Shown here: piece by piece, positions 60,538 through 64,000 of the stretch | How the letters are laid out: every line of letters begins with the position of its first letter | How positions within the stretch are numbered: the stretch's first letter is position 1 | Assembly (NCBI GenBank): GCA_013433145.1 | Contig: CM024178.1 | Coordinates: 9,099,260 to 9,163,259, forward strand | Direction of reading: 5' to 3' | DNA length: 64,000 bases | Source of the DNA: Ascaris suum | Taxonomy: Eukaryota; Nematoda; Chromadorea; Rhabditida; Ascarididae | Position numbers and translations under genes: made by a program | The notes under the pieces: generated by a model | What the model saw: only the letters and a program-made list of their open reading frames with translations | Database searches by the model: none | Told to the model about the DNA's origin: nothing

Positions 60538-63500
60538 ACAAAAAAAAAAAAATGCTACCCTAGATTACGAGAACTAAAAAAGAATTACAAGAAATAAGTA
60601 ATGAAAAGATGAAGTACTATGCTGAACATGTTAGAAATTGTAATGGTCACTATCGGCATGAATGACGCATCAGTTTCTTCATTTCCTTCATAAAAACCAT
60701 AAAAACCATTTTAATGGTTTTCGTACAGCGTTGGTTTTTATATGGCTACGTAACGGTCAATTGTGGTCAGCGAAATTCATAACGCAAGTTAAATCTATCA
60801 GTTAAGTAATAGTTTGTACATTTATAGCAAATAATGAATTCAAAAAACATGCCGCAAAAGTCATACGATAGATTCTCCAAGGAAATTATATCCATGGATT
60901 TGGACAGGTTTCAATCAATATTCCTCCAGAGACGAGGGAAAGAGAATTAGGAGGTGGAGATGTAATCGATACATTTTCCTTTTAGAGGATCGTTTGTTTT
61001 ATACAGATATGATAAATGATCGGCGTCGACGATGGTCAAATGAAGGCAATTTGAGACGATGATATACAGCATATAGATAATATAGTTGATTTGCCATTCA
61101 AAATGGCTTTTTTTTAACACTTCTAAACAATGGAAAGATTACGTTGCGTTGAGTATGATCGTAGATATCGCATTATATGCATATAGCAGGAGATTTTCCC
61201 TTTTTGAAAAAAAAATTCCGAAATTATAAAAATAATTTGATTATTGAGCAAATTTTATTCTAAATTGAGAACAATGAAAAAAAAATGGATCATTTTAGAT
61301 GCGAATTTTTAGTTAATAGAATTAGTTTATCAACAAAAAAAAATCTTCTAAAATCGAAAAATGCTCTTTGAATATTTCAGATGTCTCGTATCATTTGAGA
61401 AAATTTGTAATAAACATGAAATATTGAAAAATTTGGATATTAGCCAAAAAATACTCGAAAAAAATTGCACTCATCTATTGTGATGGTTGTTGCTTTCTTT
61501 CATAGCGAAGCAATTCGAGAAATTTTTGAAGCTCATAGAAAATTTTATTGAAAATAAGAAAAGATAAAATTCTCTATTTTTATTATCTATAAGTAAAGAT
61601 GTCAATTTCTTCCATTAATAATTTACATACTCATAGTCTATTCATTTTAAAAATCAATACAACCGATGAGAGGCACATGATGCATAGGCTATAAATATTC
61701 CTTAATTTTCTAATAACGGAGAAATTACTTCTATTTTCGTGATCTTTGATTGATAAGCGTAGTCGAGGTCAACCTGCGTTTTCTACTTCCCAAACTCCAT
61801 AGGATCAAAAAGTGATCGCAAGAGCTCGTTAATTATAGAAGAGTCACGATAAGTGATCAATCAATAACTGTTGTACTTTGTAGCCAATCATATCGAGGTT
61901 GTTTTGATAAAAAAAGCCGTTGAAAAATTTGTGACACAAATTGCCGTTATGGGACAGAGATTCTTAAAATGAGAGTTAAGTCCAAGATCACTGAGAAAAC
62001 GCATTAGTTTAATCTTTAAAAAAACGAGAGTTTCCCAGAATTTTTCCCAAAAATTTCAGGAAGCTCCCGGAAAAATTTTCCCTAGCCTATCTTATCATTC
62101 CAAGTAAAACTTTCAGGAATTTAATTTCCCACCAAGTACGTTTGATCCAACGTTAGCGATGTCTCGACTATAAGATGTTTTAAAGAAAATAAGCAAATTC
62201 ATGGACATAAACGGAAGAGAATTCGATTAACACTTACAAAATGTACGTTTTTTTTTTTTGCAAATTTCAATCAAAAAGAAAGATTTCATGAAATATGTCA
62301 GAACGAGAGAGTGACGTCTGTCGGATCACACGATAAGTGCTAATTGTTCAATCAGCTTCCCACCTGTCATTTCCGACTGCTACGAACTGGCTAGAAATGA
62401 TGGGACAATGGCTGCATTTAGTACCTCACGAAATATGCAGATTTACCTTTAGCTTAAGCGATTAAGTGACCCATATGGACGTCATTAAATGTTTTACTAT
62501 GTGGACAAATGGTCTTATAAAACGCGGCAATTTGAGCATGTATTCTAGAGGAAACAATCTAAAGAAACAAAGAAAAATGAGAACCTGATCACGTTTCATT
62601 GCCTGTTCACCTCTACGTCATTGCGGTCTTATGTGGATAATTAATCAACAATAATTGTCGCCTCATCAATTCAAAATATTGATGCAAAGTTCAAAATATC
62701 AAAAAAAAAAAAAAATTAATGAATTTTGTTGAAAATAAAATTAATACAAACAAGAAAATATTACATTAATATAAATGATATGACAAAGTTCCATAAAAGA
62801 AAACTGAGGAAAAAGCATTCCAATTAATCGTCATTTAGCAGATTTTTCTTCCACTCATCTATAAAACTTTCAAAATGATCTCGTTGAAACTGTACAGTTG
62901 TTTTTAAAAAAAAACGGCAAGAATTTACAAAAATGAAATATTCTGGCTTATAAAATCTTGGCCAAGCTCTCACTTCTTGGACGGGTTTCCAAAGAGGAAG
63001 CATTTTGCCTTATGTGACATCAAAGAAGTTAAAGTTTTTATTTTCCGGAGTGATGTTCGCAGATTTTCTTCACAAAGTCGCGAAAAGTGATGTTCGCATT
63101 TGAATAAAATAGCTGAAAACCTGACCGGAAAAACTAGCCTGACCGGAAAAAGTAACCTGATCGGAAAATCCTAAAGACAAACGAGCGGAGAAGTGTGTCA
63201 GAAGACTCGAAATAATATACGCTCATATGACCAACCGGTTTCACAAGCTACTGACAAAATGAAAAAAATGCTGAAAAATGCTTCCACATTTTCAGTTGGA
63301 CCTCTCGGACGGATCCTTTACACAGCGCCTTTCCTTTTAGCCTGACCACAGTAAACACATTTTTTCCAATGCAAAAATCACGCAGATTTTTTCCCGTGTT
63401 TAAATTTTTGATGTTTTTTTTAAAGAAAAAGAACAAGGTATAAGAAACGCCTCCTGCATAGACAACTTAATTACGCGTGGGAAAGAAAAAAGTAGAAAGG

Positions 63501-64000
63501 AAAATAAATAGAAAAATTTGTAGATAAAATGTATATTAAGAATGCATAATAAACACAAAAATCAAAAATCACAAACTGTAGAACCAACCTCATCATTGCA
63601 GTCCGTTTTTTTTTTTTTTCATTTTTCTAGAACAGCTGTTTGAGAAGTGCAACCTGGACCCATTTTATCAACGCTCTCCATTTTTTAGTTCTGCAAGAAA
63701 AAGCTTTGTTCGAATACCCCAGAGAAAAAAACTACATGCTATGAGCGATAATAACGTATTAAAAGCAAATGTGCAAGAGCGCCGCATGACACTGGCGATT
63801 AATAAAGCCTCCGCTATAAACAAACCTTTACGTGTATCAACTTACCTAGTTATTAAGACATAACTACCCTGTAAGGTCGAATATTATAAGTAATTTAACC
63901 TTAATATACTTATTATCAAAAGTCAATGTAAGATGTAGTGTTAAATAGTGGGATCCAAAGGCGATTTATTGAAATACCCCTAACAGAGGAAAATTGAAGT
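60538..64000. other. Upstream of the BRICHOS gene, no gene seen
   Basis: A-rich on plus. No frame here looks like a protein. The promoter of the BRICHOS gene should be in this stretch, but I see no clear TATA box near 60537. A short three-copy repeat is at 63120-63173. Confidence 0.4.
63120..63173 (+). repeat. 18-bp tandem repeat, three copies
   Basis: Three units of CCTGACCGGAAAAA plus four variable bases; the third has CCTGATCGGAAAAT. Confidence 0.85.

Overview
The window looks like nuclear DNA of a nematode. It is strongly AT-rich, the genes are split into small exons by T-rich introns with TTTCAG-type acceptors, and the proteins include a small RAP-family chaperone, a type II BRICHOS membrane protein and a short secreted protein of nematode appearance. 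A clade III-like parasite genome is my guess; no base here proves the species. Exon joins were read by eye from phase continuity, splice signals and family similarity.

Layout. (1) 1093-6389, plus: a complete eight-exon RAD51 recombinase gene. (2) 9676-12535, minus: a three-exon gene for a secreted protein with a proline/glutamine repeat arm and two copies of an approximately 48-residue PPGF module; its first exon needs a one-base frame correction. (3) 12.5-18.4 kb: no confident gene, but two phase-compatible membrane-protein exons on minus (14065-14498) and an island of broken coding-like sequence (14.6-15.65 kb). (4) 18459-23958, plus: a complete five-exon RAP/LRPAP1 gene, the ER chaperone of LDL-receptor-type receptors, ending in HTEL. 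(5) 24-41 kb: a gene-poor, T-rich stretch with eight long poly-G runs, all on the plus strand, and several exon-like islands that may belong to one unrecognised plus-strand gene starting at 26844. (6) 41.18-42.58 kb: a 16-bp-period minisatellite. (7) 44440-60537, minus: a ten-exon gene for a BRICHOS-domain type II membrane protein of about 834 residues, with a histidine/glutamine decapeptide repeat on the cytoplasmic side and a long Q/N-rich tail with a polyglutamine run on the far side. (8) 60.5-64 kb: nothing recognised.

The genes do not form an operon or pathway: RAD51 acts in nuclear homologous recombination, while RAP and BRICHOS proteins act separately in the secretory pathway. The most interesting observation is the pairing of a BRICHOS domain, known in other animals as a chaperone against beta-aggregation, with a polyQ and Q/N-rich tail in the same predicted protein. 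Two repeat-bearing exons each carry an apparent frameshift, which may be assembly error or real variation. Six long (TA)n arrays, poly-G tracts and at least two dispersed repeat families make up the visible repeats.
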